A program made the translations under genes and the position numbers. From Actibacterium sp. XHP0104 (GTDB taxonomy: Bacteria; Pseudomonadota; Alphaproteobacteria; Rhodobacterales; Rhodobacteraceae): 64,000 nucleotides of DNA. Where the stretch lies: assembly GCF_025751515.1 (NCBI RefSeq), contig NZ_JAOWLE010000004.1:186001-250000 (forward strand), written 5' to 3'. Below are positions 47,701 to 56,909 of the stretch, in pieces. The first letter of the stretch is position 1. Every line of letters begins with the position of its first letter. The notes beneath the pieces are model-generated. The model had not been told where the DNA came from. It worked only from the letters and a program-made list of their open reading frames with translations, and searched no databases.

Positions 47701-48070
47701 GGATCGTCTGAATTTTCAGCCCGCCGGGCGTCTCGATCGCGCGGGCGAACAGCTGCCGCGCCCGGCGCAGCGTGGCGTCATCGGGCCGGTGATCAAGGCC
47801 CAGATCCGCAAGCCGATTGATCAGATCGCGCTGATCCAGCATCGCCCATTCGCCAAGCCGCTGGAACAGACGGTTCTGCATCTCGCTGGCGGCGGCCTTG
47901 GTATAGGTCAGACACAAGATCTGCTGCGGCTCGACCCCGTTCAGCAACAGCCGCGCCACCCGGTTGGTCAGAACCCGAGTCTTGCCCGAGCCCGCATTGG
48001 CCGACAGCCAGGTCGAGCACTCCGGCCGCGCGGCCTGAACCTGGCGTTCGCTGGCGGCATCACGTCGCAT
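44726..48070 (-). CDS. addA: Double-strand break repair helicase AddA
   Basis: A 1114-residue UvrD-like helicase and nuclease. Walker A is in [15 protein letters not shown]; the helicase motifs [11 protein letters not shown] and [14 protein letters not shown] follow. The C-terminal nuclease carries GAIDRLI and [12 protein letters not shown], matching the Cas4/RecB nuclease core. With AddB it resects broken ends for RecA. The ATG at 48070 overlaps the addB stop by 11 bases. Two repeated-motif copies (45084, 46044) lie inside, using ACA, ACT, ATT and GTT codons. Confidence 0.96.
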   Translation of the reverse strand: MRRDAASERQVQAARPECSTWLSANAGSGKTRVLTNRVARLLLNGVEPQQILCLTYTKAAASEMQNRLFQRLGEWAMLDQRDLINRLADLGLDHRPDDATLRRARQLFARAIETPGGLKIQTIHSFCAAILRRFPLEAGVSPQFVEMDDRAAQQLRAEIVDEMAQGADAGALIALARHMGGADINALTAEIASRRADFPTAPDAAAIWAAHGLPADLDEAGVLSRVFLGSEESLLSQLVPALLAGSSLDVRAGAALAGVRAPFGLADLEALEGPFLTGKSAKTPFGAKIGSFPTKDTRAGLAGLMPQIEQLMQRVADTRPLRLGLMSARKTLALHQFAAPFLRRYDDRKLRHGWLDFDDLILKTRALLTDPDVAEWVLFKLDGGIDHILVDEAQDTSPLQWQVIDLLSREFAAGQGARDDIQRTIFVVGDKKQSIYSFQGADPDGFDQMCDHFHARLPADTPLVTTQLEYSFRSSPAILGVVDNTFHENARRGIGDDILHRAFNADLPGRVDLWAPFDKSGSDDPEDWEDPRDLLSPEHHVVRLANQIAAQIAHMIENESLADKDRGRRPLRAGDVLILVQRRSELFHEIIRACKSAGLPVAGADRLKIGGELAVKDLTALLAFLATPEDDYALACALKSPLFGWDEAMLYRLAAGRGRSYLWAALRDADWAGTETVSMLSALMRDADFLRPYDLIERVLTRHDGRRRLIARLGEEAEDGIDALLSQALAYERSEVPSLTGFLTWMQSGEVEIKRQPDSAGDRIRVMTVHGSKGLEAPVVILPDTAKREIKIQDHLLANDDAVLWKTNAEDAPPAIEAAMGALRDKQEEERNRLLYVAMTRAEQWLITCAAGELDKGNSWYERVAEGMQRSGAVVHEFANGPGLRLELGDWSGAAETAARDTPPAPELPGWARQPVPTPERPPQLVSPSDLGGAKALPGEGEGLPEDQAKLRGTHLHLLLEHLPNHPPEQRPALARRLIGAEAPPWFDAIYAETETILTAPHLSHVFTPHALCEVEITAHLPGFDAPILGAIDRLIVGPDHVLAIDYKSNAVVPGRPEDVPGGILRQMGAYAAALEQIYPGRRIETAILWTATAQLMTLPSQLVAVALRDATTS
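45083..45099 (+). repeat. Repeated motif copy AGTCTCTGTTTCAGC (in addA)
   Basis: Antisense to addA; coding-strand codons are GCT-GAA-ACA-GAG-ACT-ATT. A second copy, ACAGTCTCTGTCCCGG, is at 46041-46056. Confidence 0.5.
46041..46056 (+). repeat. Repeated motif copy ACAGTCTCTGTCCCGG (in addA)
   Basis: Antisense to addA; coding-strand codons are GGG-ACA-GAG-ACT-GTT. It has the ACAG-TCT-CTGT near-palindrome in full. Confidence 0.5.
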
Positions 48071-51014
48071 CGCCCACCTCCTGCGGTTCGGGGTCGTCGG
48101 TCTCATCCCATTCGCCATAACGGGCAAGGTGGTCGTAATCATGGGTCTCGGCCCGCGCCATCACCGCCCGGCGCGATACATAGCCCTGCGCGCGTTCGCC
48201 ATAGCGGTCGATCAGCTGCCCCAGCTTGGCCAGGGTTTCATCCGCCGCGCCCGGTTCCAGCTGGTTCTTGCCCTCGCCGGGCTTTGAACCCAGCCCGATA
48301 TAGGCGGCATGGCTGACGGGTGACGGCGGCAGATCGCCAAAGCCGGTGCGCTCGGCAATCGCGGCCTCTAGCAGCAGCTGCTTGTCGAACAGCTTGACCT
48401 GTTTGGGCGACGGCGGCTGCCCCGATTTGTAGTCGAAGATCGCCAGCGTGCCGTCATCGCGCTGGTCGACCCGGTCGGCCTCGGCGCTAAGAACAAACCC
48501 GTTTTGCAGTGTAACAGAGCCTCTTTCTTCCAGCAAAGCGGGCTTACCAATCTCCTGGCGCTGGTATTCTTCGGTCAGGAAATGGTCGATGACCTGCTCC
48601 AGCCGCACGCGCCAGATTTGCCGTGTCGCGGGCCAGGGCGCTTGCGCGTCAAACACGCGGTCGGCAATGGCCAACAGGTCGGCGCGGGCGATGTCGCGGT
48701 CGGGCGAAACGCCGGCACGCAGGAATTCTTCGAACACCTTGTGCAAGATCGTGCCGCGCACCCGCGGTTCGGGCTGCCGCGCCAGCGGATCAAGCGGCCG
48801 CAGCCCCAGCACATATTGCGCGTAAATCGCATAAGGGTCGCGGATCAGCGTCTGAATCCGCGTCACCGACAGGCGTTTGGGCCGCACGCCTGTGGGCGGC
48901 TGCGGCGCGGGCCGGCGGGCGGGCGGAATGCGCTGGGCGGGCTCATCCAGTCGCGCGGCCATCGCCATCAAATCAGCTCCGCGCCGGCGCATCTCGGCCA
49001 ACGCATCCTTGCCGCCCTGGCGTTCCAGCCCGTCCAGCAGGTTGGTCATCCGGTTCAACCAGCGCGACGGCACAGTCTCGGCCTCGGCATCCCGGATCGC
49101 GCGGGTCAGGATCACCTGGCGCGACGCCACCGCCTGTTGAAAATCATGCGCCGCAAGGCCGATACGCCGTTCGGGCAGCAACAGGCCCAGCCGCGCGCGC
49201 ATGTCGCGGTTCAGCCACGGATCGGGCGGAGGCAGTTGCGGCCAGCTGCCCTCGTTCAGCCCGCCAAGGATCACCAGATCGGCGCCCTGAACGCGGGCCT
49301 CAAGCGTGCCCCAGATCAGGATGCCGGGGTGCGGGCGCAGCGGGTCGTGCACCTCTTGGCCGGTCAGAATAGAGCGCAGCAGATCGCCGTATTCGCGCGG
49401 GGTCATCTCGCCGCCATGCCCGGCCTCGTCGCGCAGCGCGGCAATCGCCGCGCGCGTGGTTTCGCCCGCCGCCTTGTCCCACAGTCCGCCCGCGCCTTGC
49501 CCGTCGGGGCCGGCGGCGCAGCATTCGGTCAGTGCGATATGCCGGTCGATCTGGGTCAAAAGCGGCTCTGTTCCGGCAGAAAACAGCCCGTTCAGCAGCT
49601 CACCCAACCATGCCGCCCAGGCGGCGACGCCCTCGATTGTCGGGTTCGCCCCGGCCCAGGCCGTCAGTATATCGGCGTCGATAAAGGGCACGGAATTGCG
49701 ACGCAGTTGCAATTCCAACTCGCGCGTGGCCAACAGATGTGGCCCGCGAGACTGCGGGGTCGAACAGGTCAGCGGATGTTTCAAAACGGCCAGCACCGCA
49801 TCCGAAGTCGCCACCCGCCCGCGCAGCTCGGCTAGTTGACGCAACAGGCGTCCAGGCGCGGAAAGGTGCAACGGCGTGCCGGCGCTGTCATCGGGCTCAG
49901 CCCCCCAGCGATCAAGCGCGGCGGTCACCTGACGTGTCAGCATCCGGTCGGGCGAGATCAGCGCGGCCGTCTGCCCCGCCTCGGCCGCCTGCCGCAAGGC
50001 CAACGCGATCGAAAGGGCCTCATCCCGCGGCGACGGCGCCTCGATCAGGGTCAACCCGTCGGTTGCTTCGGCCAAATCGGTCAGATTGCGGCCCTCGTCC
50101 AGCCATTGATCGGTGACGGGCGCGGGGCGCAGCGCTAGCGAAATCAGGCGGTTTCGGGCCGGGTTAGGCTCTGTTTTGGCCTCAACCCAGGCCCGCGTGT
50201 CGGTCGGATGCAGCTCGACCATGTCGGCCAGCCGTCGAAACCGAAATTGCGGGTGGTCCTCGGCGGTCAGCGCATCGGCCATGCCGTCCCAAACCGGGGC
50301 GCCGAGGTTGAAATCGAACCCGGGCAGCACCACCGCCCCCTGCGGGAGCCGCGCGACGGCCGCCATGAACAGCGCGGTCGCGCCCCGCGACCCGGTCGAG
50401 CCCGCGACAATCATCGGATGCTGGGGCGGGTTTTGCTTCCAGCGGTCGGCCAGCATTTCGGCCGCCAGGCGATTGCGCGCCTCGCGGTCCGGGGCCATGC
50501 GGGCCTCGTCGCCAAAGAACTGTTCGACCAGCGTGATAAAGCTGCGGCTGCGCGCCCAGTGGGCCGACAGGTGCGACAGGTCAAGCTGATGCAGCGCCTC
50601 GGGGCCGACGCCCTCGCCCTGCATTTCATCCATCAGGGCGGCCAGGCTGTCGGCCAGATCAAAGGCCGAGGCGCGTGGTGCCAGGTCGGGTTGGGCATCC
50701 AGCAGGCGGGCGATTAACTGGGCCAGCTCCAGCCGCCGCCGCAGGGCTGGCACCGCAGCGGGCAGTTCCGCCATGTCGCCAAGCGCGGTGATCAGCCGGA
50801 TGCGCGGCAGAATCCGCGGCTGGCCATCGGCCAGCAGCTCGATCAACCGCCGCCGCATCCGCTGCGTGTTCACGATGATTTCGACCCGACCCCAATCCTC
50901 GGGCGGGGCATTTTTCAGTCTCTGTTCCAGCCCGATCAGCAGGTTTTTGGGGAAGTCCGCGCCGGGCGGCAGGCCAAACAGACGCGGCCCGGGCTCGGTA
51001 AACAGCTTAACCAT
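48060..51014 (-). CDS. addB: Double-strand break repair protein AddB
   Basis: A 984-residue AddB, the partner of AddA. The C-terminal nuclease has the ADRVDQRDDGTLAIFDYKSGQ core (split as AEADRVD and FDYKSG). The N-terminus lacks a usable Walker A, as usual. The four iron-sulfur Cys of Gram-positive AddB are absent, typical of the alphaproteobacterial type. The ATG at 51014 overlaps the murU stop by 8 bases. Related motif copies are at 49564, 50167 and 50918 on the plus strand and 48513 on the minus strand. Confidence 0.95.
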   Translation of the reverse strand: MVKLFTEPGPRLFGLPPGADFPKNLLIGLEQRLKNAPPEDWGRVEIIVNTQRMRRRLIELLADGQPRILPRIRLITALGDMAELPAAVPALRRRLELAQLIARLLDAQPDLAPRASAFDLADSLAALMDEMQGEGVGPEALHQLDLSHLSAHWARSRSFITLVEQFFGDEARMAPDREARNRLAAEMLADRWKQNPPQHPMIVAGSTGSRGATALFMAAVARLPQGAVVLPGFDFNLGAPVWDGMADALTAEDHPQFRFRRLADMVELHPTDTRAWVEAKTEPNPARNRLISLALRPAPVTDQWLDEGRNLTDLAEATDGLTLIEAPSPRDEALSIALALRQAAEAGQTAALISPDRMLTRQVTAALDRWGAEPDDSAGTPLHLSAPGRLLRQLAELRGRVATSDAVLAVLKHPLTCSTPQSRGPHLLATRELELQLRRNSVPFIDADILTAWAGANPTIEGVAAWAAWLGELLNGLFSAGTEPLLTQIDRHIALTECCAAGPDGQGAGGLWDKAAGETTRAAIAALRDEAGHGGEMTPREYGDLLRSILTGQEVHDPLRPHPGILIWGTLEARVQGADLVILGGLNEGSWPQLPPPDPWLNRDMRARLGLLLPERRIGLAAHDFQQAVASRQVILTRAIRDAEAETVPSRWLNRMTNLLDGLERQGGKDALAEMRRRGADLMAMAARLDEPAQRIPPARRPAPQPPTGVRPKRLSVTRIQTLIRDPYAIYAQYVLGLRPLDPLARQPEPRVRGTILHKVFEEFLRAGVSPDRDIARADLLAIADRVFDAQAPWPATRQIWRVRLEQVIDHFLTEEYQRQEIGKPALLEERGSVTLQNGFVLSAEADRVDQRDDGTLAIFDYKSGQPPSPKQVKLFDKQLLLEAAIAERTGFGDLPPSPVSHAAYIGLGSKPGEGKNQLEPGAADETLAKLGQLIDRYGERAQGYVSRRAVMARAETHDYDHLARYGEWDETDDPEPQEVGDAT
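50916..50930 (+). repeat. Repeated motif copy CAGTCTCTGTTCCAG (in addB)
   Basis: Antisense to addB. On the coding strand it forces an AGA codon (CTG-GAA-CAG-AGA-CTG). Relatives GGCTCTGTT are at 49564-49572 and 50167-50175. Confidence 0.55.
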
Positions 51015-51696
51015 CCGCAAGCATCTTTTCCGCGATCTCGATGCCCTCGGGGTGGCCGACATCGCACCATCCGCCGGGATGAACCACGCCGAACACGCGT
51101 TCGTCCAGCAGCATCGAATCCCACAGCAAGTTCAGCGAAAACGCCGGGTCGGGGATGATGGCCAGCCCCTCGGGGCGGATGATCTGGGCGCCGGTATAGA
51201 CATAGCCGGGGCCGCGCGTCAGGTGGCCCGCGTCATCCATCGAAAAATCGCCCTCGCCCGCATGGGCCAGCGCGCGATCGGCCGAGATCAGCAGCAACAG
51301 CGCGTCCATCTTGGCCGGGTTCCAGGCGCGGGCCAGTGTGGTCAGCGGCGACGGGCCGGTCCAGACCGCATCGGAATTCACGGTGAAAACCGGCCCCGCG
51401 CCCAACAGCGGCAGTGCCTTGCGCAGCCCGCCGCCGGTTTCCAAAAGGTTATCAGATTCATCCGACAGCGCGATATCGGGCCGGTCGGACAGATGCGCGG
51501 CGACCTGATCGCCCAGATGATGCGTGTTCGCCACGATCCGCGCCGGGCCATGCGCGTCGATCTGGGTCAGGGCGTGGTCGATCAGCGTCTTGCCCCCAAC
51601 CTTGATCAGCGGCTTGGGGCAGGTGGCAGTCAGCGCGCCCATGCGGGTGCCGCGCCCGGCGGCGAACAGCATCACCGCGTCAGGATGGTCTTGCAT
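51007..51696 (-). CDS. murU: N-acetylmuramate alpha-1-phosphate uridylyltransferase-like nucleotidyltransferase
   Basis: A 229-residue nucleotidyltransferase. It has the MLFAAGRGTRMGALT and CPKPLIKVGG motifs with the metal Asp in FTVNSDAVW. Next to an AmgK-type kinase it most likely turns MurNAc-1-phosphate into UDP-MurNAc in the peptidoglycan recycling route known from Pseudomonas. The start ATG at 51696 lies inside the amgK end (25 bases overlap). The pathway role is inferred from adjacency and family. Confidence 0.85.
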   Translation of the reverse strand: MQDHPDAVMLFAAGRGTRMGALTATCPKPLIKVGGKTLIDHALTQIDAHGPARIVANTHHLGDQVAAHLSDRPDIALSDESDNLLETGGGLRKALPLLGAGPVFTVNSDAVWTGPSPLTTLARAWNPAKMDALLLLISADRALAHAGEGDFSMDDAGHLTRGPGYVYTGAQIIRPEGLAIIPDPAFSLNLLWDSMLLDERVFGVVHPGGWCDVGHPEGIEIAEKMLADG

Positions 51697-52697
51697 TTCG
51701 ACTTTATCCTTTCGCGGATTTCGGGCGTGGGGGCGGGCAGGGTGGCCAGCACGGTTTGTTTCAGCCCGGCCAGCGCGGGGTGGTCGAGGTCTTGCATCAG
51801 ATAAGACCACACCCGCGGCATCAGGTCGACATAATGCGCCTTACCGTCGCGAATACATAGCCGCGCAAAGACGCCGATGATCCGCAGGTTGCGCTGGGCA
51901 CCCAGCGCGGCATAGGCGGCGCGGAACCGGTCGTCGGGCTGGCCGGTGGTGGCGATATAGCGGGTCAGCATCGCGCGCTGTAGAGCGAGCGGCACGTCGC
52001 GGCGCGCGTCCTCTAGCAGAGACACCAGATCATAGGCCGGGTGGCCAGCCATACCGTCCTGGAAATCCAAGAGGCCGACCCGCGCAACCCCGTCGCGATC
52101 GGGCAGCCACAGCAGGTTTTCGGCGTGATAATCACGCTGAATCAGCACGGGCGTTTCGGGGGCAAGATCGGTTAAAACAGTCTCTATCTCGGCCTGAAAC
52201 GCCTGTTTTTGTTGCGCGCTGGTGGGTTGGTCGGCACCGGGAAGATACCAGTCATGCACCAGCGCCGACAGGCTGGCCATCAGAGGCGGATCATAAGCGG
52301 GCAGGTCAGTCGGGGCAGGGTGGTCGTGCAGCTTCGCCAGCAGATCGGTGGCGCAGGCATATATGGGGTCTTCCAGCGCGGGGTCGCGCTTGACCGCGCG
52401 GGCAAAAAGATCATCGCCCAGGTCTTCCAGCAGCAGAAAGCCCTGCGCGGTGTCCTCGGCCAGGATGCGCGGGGCCGACAGGCCAAGATCGCACAGATGG
52501 CGAGCAATGCGAGTAAAGGGGCGCACGTCTTCGCCCTTGTTGGTGGGGGCATCCATCAGCACGGCCGTGGTGCCATCGGGCCGGGTCAGGCGATCATAGC
52601 GCCGGTTCGAGGCATCGCCGGCCAGCGGAGCGACGCTGGCATCGCCCCAACCTGCGCGCGCGATGAAATCCCGCGCTTGCGCGTCACGCTGTGTCAT
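51672..52697 (-). CDS. amgK: Anomeric sugar kinase, AmgK-like
   Basis: A 341-residue APH-fold kinase with LIQRDYHAENLLW (Brenner region) and LLDFQDGMAGHPAYDL. Paired with MurU, it matches AmgK, which phosphorylates MurNAc/GlcNAc at C1 in cell-wall recycling. The ATG at 52697 is used; the preceding codon is TTG. It overlaps tsaE's end by 14 bases. One repeated-motif copy (52180) uses ATA, ACT, GTT and TTA. Confidence 0.85.
   Translation of the reverse strand: MTQRDAQARDFIARAGWGDASVAPLAGDASNRRYDRLTRPDGTTAVLMDAPTNKGEDVRPFTRIARHLCDLGLSAPRILAEDTAQGFLLLEDLGDDLFARAVKRDPALEDPIYACATDLLAKLHDHPAPTDLPAYDPPLMASLSALVHDWYLPGADQPTSAQQKQAFQAEIETVLTDLAPETPVLIQRDYHAENLLWLPDRDGVARVGLLDFQDGMAGHPAYDLVSLLEDARRDVPLALQRAMLTRYIATTGQPDDRFRAAYAALGAQRNLRIIGVFARLCIRDGKAHYVDLMPRVWSYLMQDLDHPALAGLKQTVLATLPAPTPEIRERIKSKCKTILTR
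52178..52193 (+). repeat. Repeated motif copy CAGTCTCTATCTCGGC (in amgK)
   Basis: Antisense to amgK. The coding strand uses ATA-GAG-ACT-GTT-TTA, all rare here. Confidence 0.5.
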
Positions 52698-53175
52698 CAA
52701 GGCATCCTTTCAGGGTCGCGGCCCAGCGCGGGTCGTCTGACGCGATGGTCAGCGCACGGCTGTCATCGGCATTGGCGGCAAAGCCAAGCACCAGCGCGCC
52801 CGGCGGGGTCAGGTCGGCCAGCCGGTCGGGCCATTCCACGAGGCATAGCGCGGATTCGAACGCGTCGATCAGGCCCAGCTCGATCACGTCATCGGGGTGT
52901 GACAGGCGGTAAAGATCGGCATGCCAGATTTCCAGATCGCCGGCCTCGTAGGTCTGAACCAGGGTAAAGGTGGGCGAGGGCACGTCTTCGAACGCATCGG
53001 CCTGCGCAAGCAGGTGCTGGATCAGCGAGCGGGCGAAATGGGTCTTGCCCGCGCCGATCGGCCCCTGCAGCAACAGCACGTCGCCCGGCCCCAGGCGCGG
53101 CGCGATACAGGCGGCCAGCGCGGCGGTGTCCTCGGGCAGGGGCAGGGTCAGCGAATGGGCGAATGCGGCGGTCAT
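52684..53175 (-). CDS. tsaE: tRNA threonylcarbamoyladenosine biosynthesis ATPase TsaE
   Basis: A 163-residue TsaE. The P-loop LLLQGPIGAGKTHFAR, SPTFTLVQTY and the DLYRL and WPDRL blocks are conserved. It drives t6A modification of tRNA with TsaB, TsaD and TsaC. The ATG at 53175 was chosen for family fit. It heads the tsaE-amgK-murU-addB-addA chain of overlapping genes, downstream of divL by 42 bases. Confidence 0.95.
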   Translation of the reverse strand: MTAAFAHSLTLPLPEDTAALAACIAPRLGPGDVLLLQGPIGAGKTHFARSLIQHLLAQADAFEDVPSPTFTLVQTYEAGDLEIWHADLYRLSHPDDVIELGLIDAFESALCLVEWPDRLADLTPPGALVLGFAANADDSRALTIASDDPRWAATLKGCLDDTA

Positions 53176-53217
53176 GGCCGACAGTTTTAACGCCCCCCCG
53201 CGCGCCCGCAAGCGCGA

Positions 53218-54753
53218 TCAGGCAGGGCTGGGTTCAACCGGCGCCATCGCGCGGAATGCGATCAGCGTGCCACCCCCGCCGATGGCTTGAATCCGGCAAT
53301 TCAGCGCCCGCCCGTCCGACAGGCGCACGGTCTCGGCGCGCGGCGAGCGCGGCCCGATATGGGCGATGAAATCGCGCGCGTCGGCCCACATGTTCGAGGG
53401 CACGCATTTGTCCTGCCACAGGCGCGTGGCATCGCGGATATTGACGTCACCCAACGTGGTCGACGGATCGTGCCCCCACAGCCGCACATAGGCCTCGTTC
53501 GACATGGCCAGAATGCCGGCGGGTGAAAAGACGGCGATGGCCTCGTCCAGGCTATCAAGCACGGCCTGGCCCATTTCCAGCTCGGCCCGGAACCGGCGGG
53601 TCAGCGAGATTTCGGCGCTGATATCCTGAAACAGAAAGGCCACGGCCCCGTCGGGATGCGGGCGCCCGGTGACGCGATAGGTCAGCCCCGAGGGCAGCGT
53701 CCAGGTGGCCTGATACTCGCCCGAGGCCGCGCCCTCTTCCAGCTCGGCCATCTCGCGGCGCCAGGTCTTGTAGTCGCGCGGCACCGGGATCATCTGGTTC
53801 TCGCGCAGCTTGTCGAGAAATTCGTAAAGCGAGGGCCGCGCGGCCAGGAACTCGGGCCCCAGATGGGTCAGGTCGACCAGCGCCGGGTTGAACATCACCA
53901 GATTGCGCGCGCGGTTGAAGATCGCCAGCCCGGTCGGCAGATCGGCAAAGGTTTTGCTGAGGGTCTGAACAAAGTTCCGCAGCGCGGTTTCAGCGCTGAC
54001 CAGCGCGTCGGCCTGCTGGGCAAAGAACATCGGCGCGTCGGGCTGATCGAGAGCGGTGCAGTCATACCATTGCGTCTGGCCATCGGGGGTGGTCAGCGAC
54101 AGGCGGCGCGGCGCCGGGGCATCGCCGGGCATCTCGAACAGCCGGGGCAGGGGCCAGACCAGCGCATCATCACCCTCTTGCAGCGCCTCGGCGCGCGACA
54201 GGTAGGCGTGGTTGGCCCAGACGACATCGCCCTGCGCATCCTGTTGCCAGGCCAACACCGGCATATGCGCCACGACCCGCCGCAGGGTGTTCAGCTCGGC
54301 CGTTTGGGCGGCAAGGCACTGGCTGTCGAGCGCGGCCGACACGTCGCCGCCCGAGGTATCCGACAGGGTAATCCGCGCCAGGCCCCGCGCCCAGGTGGCC
54401 AGCAGCCGACCCTCGCCATGCGGAGTGGTCAGCTCGGTGCGGCCGGTTTGTTCCAGCTGTGCGATTTCACGCTGGAAGGCGGGGAAATGCGGGGTCAGCA
54501 GCTGCACCAGCCGCGACCAGTCGCTGGGCCCGGCGGGCGCGGCGTTCAGCAATTGCCGCGCGCTGGGCGTGGCATCAACCAGTTTGTGCCGGTCGAACAG
54601 GAACACCGCCTCGCTGGCGCGCTGCCCGGTCAGCCCGGCATCCGAGCGCCGAACCGCCCAGCGCGGCAGATAGCTGGCGGCCAGCAGGGCGGTCAGCACG
54701 GTCAGCACCGAGGTGGTGGCGATGATCAACGCAAAGGTCCAATCCAGGGTCAT
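53218..54753 (-). CDS. divL: PAS-domain protein, DivL-like, without kinase domain
   Basis: A 511-residue protein with an N-terminal transmembrane helix (residues 5-25), several PAS-like segments (about 40-150, 155-280, 395-505) and a RRFRAELEMGQAVLDSLDEAIAVFSPAG region that links them. There is no HisKA or ATPase domain. Placement between tsaE and regB matches my memory of Rhodobacter capsulatus DivL (rcc00042), a kinase-less protein acting in the CckA-CtrA pathway. The symbol rests on that recollection; the domain content is seen. Confidence 0.8.
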   Translation of the reverse strand: MTLDWTFALIIATTSVLTVLTALLAASYLPRWAVRRSDAGLTGQRASEAVFLFDRHKLVDATPSARQLLNAAPAGPSDWSRLVQLLTPHFPAFQREIAQLEQTGRTELTTPHGEGRLLATWARGLARITLSDTSGGDVSAALDSQCLAAQTAELNTLRRVVAHMPVLAWQQDAQGDVVWANHAYLSRAEALQEGDDALVWPLPRLFEMPGDAPAPRRLSLTTPDGQTQWYDCTALDQPDAPMFFAQQADALVSAETALRNFVQTLSKTFADLPTGLAIFNRARNLVMFNPALVDLTHLGPEFLAARPSLYEFLDKLRENQMIPVPRDYKTWRREMAELEEGAASGEYQATWTLPSGLTYRVTGRPHPDGAVAFLFQDISAEISLTRRFRAELEMGQAVLDSLDEAIAVFSPAGILAMSNEAYVRLWGHDPSTTLGDVNIRDATRLWQDKCVPSNMWADARDFIAHIGPRSPRAETVRLSDGRALNCRIQAIGGGGTLIAFRAMAPVEPSPA

Positions 54754-54816
54754 GGCAGTCTTCCCAAAAGCAGCTTGTGCGACTTTGCGTGGGAATGGTT
54801 AAGCCCCGGTTAACCG

Positions 54817-56187
54817 TTATGGCGTCATCGGCAGGTTCTCGGCGGTGTCGGGCCCCGAGGCAGCGATATCGGAGCGGGTCCAGATCACCTCGACCACCGC
54901 GCCGGTCGGGCCGGGATCGCCGGGCCGGGCATGGGCCGGGTCGCGCCCATTGGCAAAGCTCAGCTCGGCGCCGGTGCGTTCCAGCAGGGTCTTGGCGATG
55001 AACAGGCCCAGCCCCATGCCCTCGTATCCGGGGCGGGTGTCGGCGCGCTTGCGCATGAACGGGTCGCCGATGCGTTCCAGCACCTGCGGCGCATAGCCGG
55101 GGCCGTCATCCATCACCCGAACCCCGATGTGGTGATCCGACCACTGCATTTCGACCCAGACGGTGCTGGCGGCGAAATCGACGGCATTTTGAACAAGGTT
55201 CCGAAGCCCGTGAATGATTTCGGGCCGGCGCGCGATAACGGGTTGGCGGGTGCCGGAATTGGCGGGCGCGTCTTCGATGATAACGGTCTTGCCGCGCGAC
55301 TGGTGCGGCTCGGCGGCTTCGGTCACCACAGCCGATAGCGGCGCGGAATGCATGTGCAGGTCATCTTTGCCCGCGCGCCCCATCGACCGCAGAATGTCGC
55401 GGCAGCGATCGGCCTGTTGCCGGATCAGTTGGGCATCGTCGCGCAGATCGGGGTCGTCCGACAGCTCTTCGGCCAGCTCGCTGCTGACCAGGGTGATCGT
55501 GGCAAGTGGGGTGCCCAGCTCATGCGCATAGGCGGCGACGACACCGCCCAGATCGGTCAGCTTTTGCTCGCGCGCAAGGGCCATCTGCGTGGCCAGCAAC
55601 GCGTCGGCCATCGAGTTGATCTCGGACGTGACGCGGTTGGCATAGACCGACAGAAAGGCGACCCCGATCACGATTGCGGCCCAAAACCCGAACCGGAAAA
55701 TATCTGGCAGGTTCTGTTCCACCCCGCGCGCGTTTTCCAGTGGCAGAAAGACGAACATCATCACGGTGATCAACACGCCCGCACTGGTCGCCAGGATCAG
55801 CGTGCACCGCTGCCCCAACGCCATGGCCGAGATCACCACCGGCGTCAGCACCAGCAGGGCAAAGGGGTTGTTCAGCCCGCCGGTCAGGAACAGGAGCGCC
55901 GACAATTGCACCAGATCAAACAACAGCGTCTTTAGCGCGCCGCGCCGGGTTAGGCGGGTGTTGGGCGGATAGACAAAAATCGCCGCCAGGTTCACGATCA
56001 TCGCGGCGCCGATCACGGCGCAAACCGGCCCCAGCGGCGGCCGCAACCCGAACTGGGCATAGGCCGCACCCAGCGCCACGATCTGACCCGTGATCGCCAC
56101 CCAGCGCAGCCAGATCAGCGTGCGCAGGCGGATCCACTGGCTGCGTTCACCGGGGGCAAGCAGGCCGATCGCGCTGGATTCCGTCAT
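54817..56187 (-). CDS. regB: Redox-sensing histidine kinase RegB (PrrB/ActS)
   Basis: A 456-residue membrane kinase. Six hydrophobic segments occupy residues about 20-175, with the ubiquinone-sensing heptapeptide GGLNNPF. The phosphorylation His222 is in AAYAHELGTPLA. The redox Cys lies 40 residues on, in ADRCRDIL, equal in spacing to the R. capsulatus RegB Cys265. The ATPase end has LVQNAVDFA and EGMGLGLF. The ATG at 56187 has a G-rich ribosome site; 56199 is an alternative. It is divergent from senC. Confidence 0.96.
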   Translation of the reverse strand: MTESSAIGLLAPGERSQWIRLRTLIWLRWVAITGQIVALGAAYAQFGLRPPLGPVCAVIGAAMIVNLAAIFVYPPNTRLTRRGALKTLLFDLVQLSALLFLTGGLNNPFALLVLTPVVISAMALGQRCTLILATSAGVLITVMMFVFLPLENARGVEQNLPDIFRFGFWAAIVIGVAFLSVYANRVTSEINSMADALLATQMALAREQKLTDLGGVVAAYAHELGTPLATITLVSSELAEELSDDPDLRDDAQLIRQQADRCRDILRSMGRAGKDDLHMHSAPLSAVVTEAAEPHQSRGKTVIIEDAPANSGTRQPVIARRPEIIHGLRNLVQNAVDFAASTVWVEMQWSDHHIGVRVMDDGPGYAPQVLERIGDPFMRKRADTRPGYEGMGLGLFIAKTLLERTGAELSFANGRDPAHARPGDPGPTGAVVEVIWTRSDIAASGPDTAENLPMTP

Positions 56188-56273
56188 TTCCGCCCCCATG
56201 TGACAAGTCGTAACCTTGTATATCCTCTGACTTCGGTGGATCAATGCGCGCAAATGACGGCAGGAGCTTTGGC

Positions 56274-56897
56274 ATGACACGGACCTATGCAATCTTGGCG
56301 GCTATCGTTGCGGTGGCCTTTCTGGTGGGCAGCTATGCCTGGACGGCGCTTAAGGCGCCGGCCGACAAATATGCCGAATGCCGGGGTGGCCAAGTTGCTG
56401 GCGGTACCAGCACGATCGGCGGGCCGTTCACGCTGGTCGACGAAAACGGTGTGACCGTCACCGATGCCGATGTCATCACCGGGCCGACGCTTTTGTATTT
56501 CGGCTATACCTTCTGCCCCGATGTCTGCCCCGCCGACAACGCCCGCAACGCCGAGGCGGTCGACCTGCTGGATGCGATGGGCAAGACGGTGAACCCGATC
56601 TTTATCTCGATCGACCCCGAGCGCGATACGCCCGAGCAGATGAAGGAATTTACCGACTACATGCATCCGCGCATGCTGGGGCTGACCGGCTCTCCCGAAC
56701 AGGTTAAGGCCGCGTCGCAAGCCTATCGCACCTATTTCAAGAAAGAAGAGGGCGGTGACCCCGAATATTACCTGGTCGACCATTCGACCTTTACCTACTT
56801 GGTTTTCCCGCAAGAGGGCTTCGTCGAATTCTTTCGCCGTGACGACTCGCCCCAGCAGATGGCCGACCGGGTGGCCTGTTTCATGGATGCGCAATAA
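56274..56897 (+). CDS. senC: SCO/SenC copper-binding assembly protein
   Basis: A 207-residue SCO1/SenC (PrrC) protein with an N-terminal membrane anchor (residues 5-22) and a thioredoxin fold outside. The copper ligands are Cys81 and Cys85 (CPDVC) and His170 (VDHST). It delivers copper to cytochrome c oxidase and is also tied to RegB signalling. The ATG at 56274 follows CAGGAG. Gene order regB<>senC-regA is the classic Rhodobacter arrangement. Confidence 0.96.
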   Translation: MTRTYAILAAIVAVAFLVGSYAWTALKAPADKYAECRGGQVAGGTSTIGGPFTLVDENGVTVTDADVITGPTLLYFGYTFCPDVCPADNARNAEAVDLLDAMGKTVNPIFISIDPERDTPEQMKEFTDYMHPRMLGLTGSPEQVKAASQAYRTYFKKEEGGDPEYYLVDHSTFTYLVFPQEGFVEFFRRDDSPQQMADRVACFMDAQ

Positions 56898-56909
56898 CGC
56901 GCGGATAAA

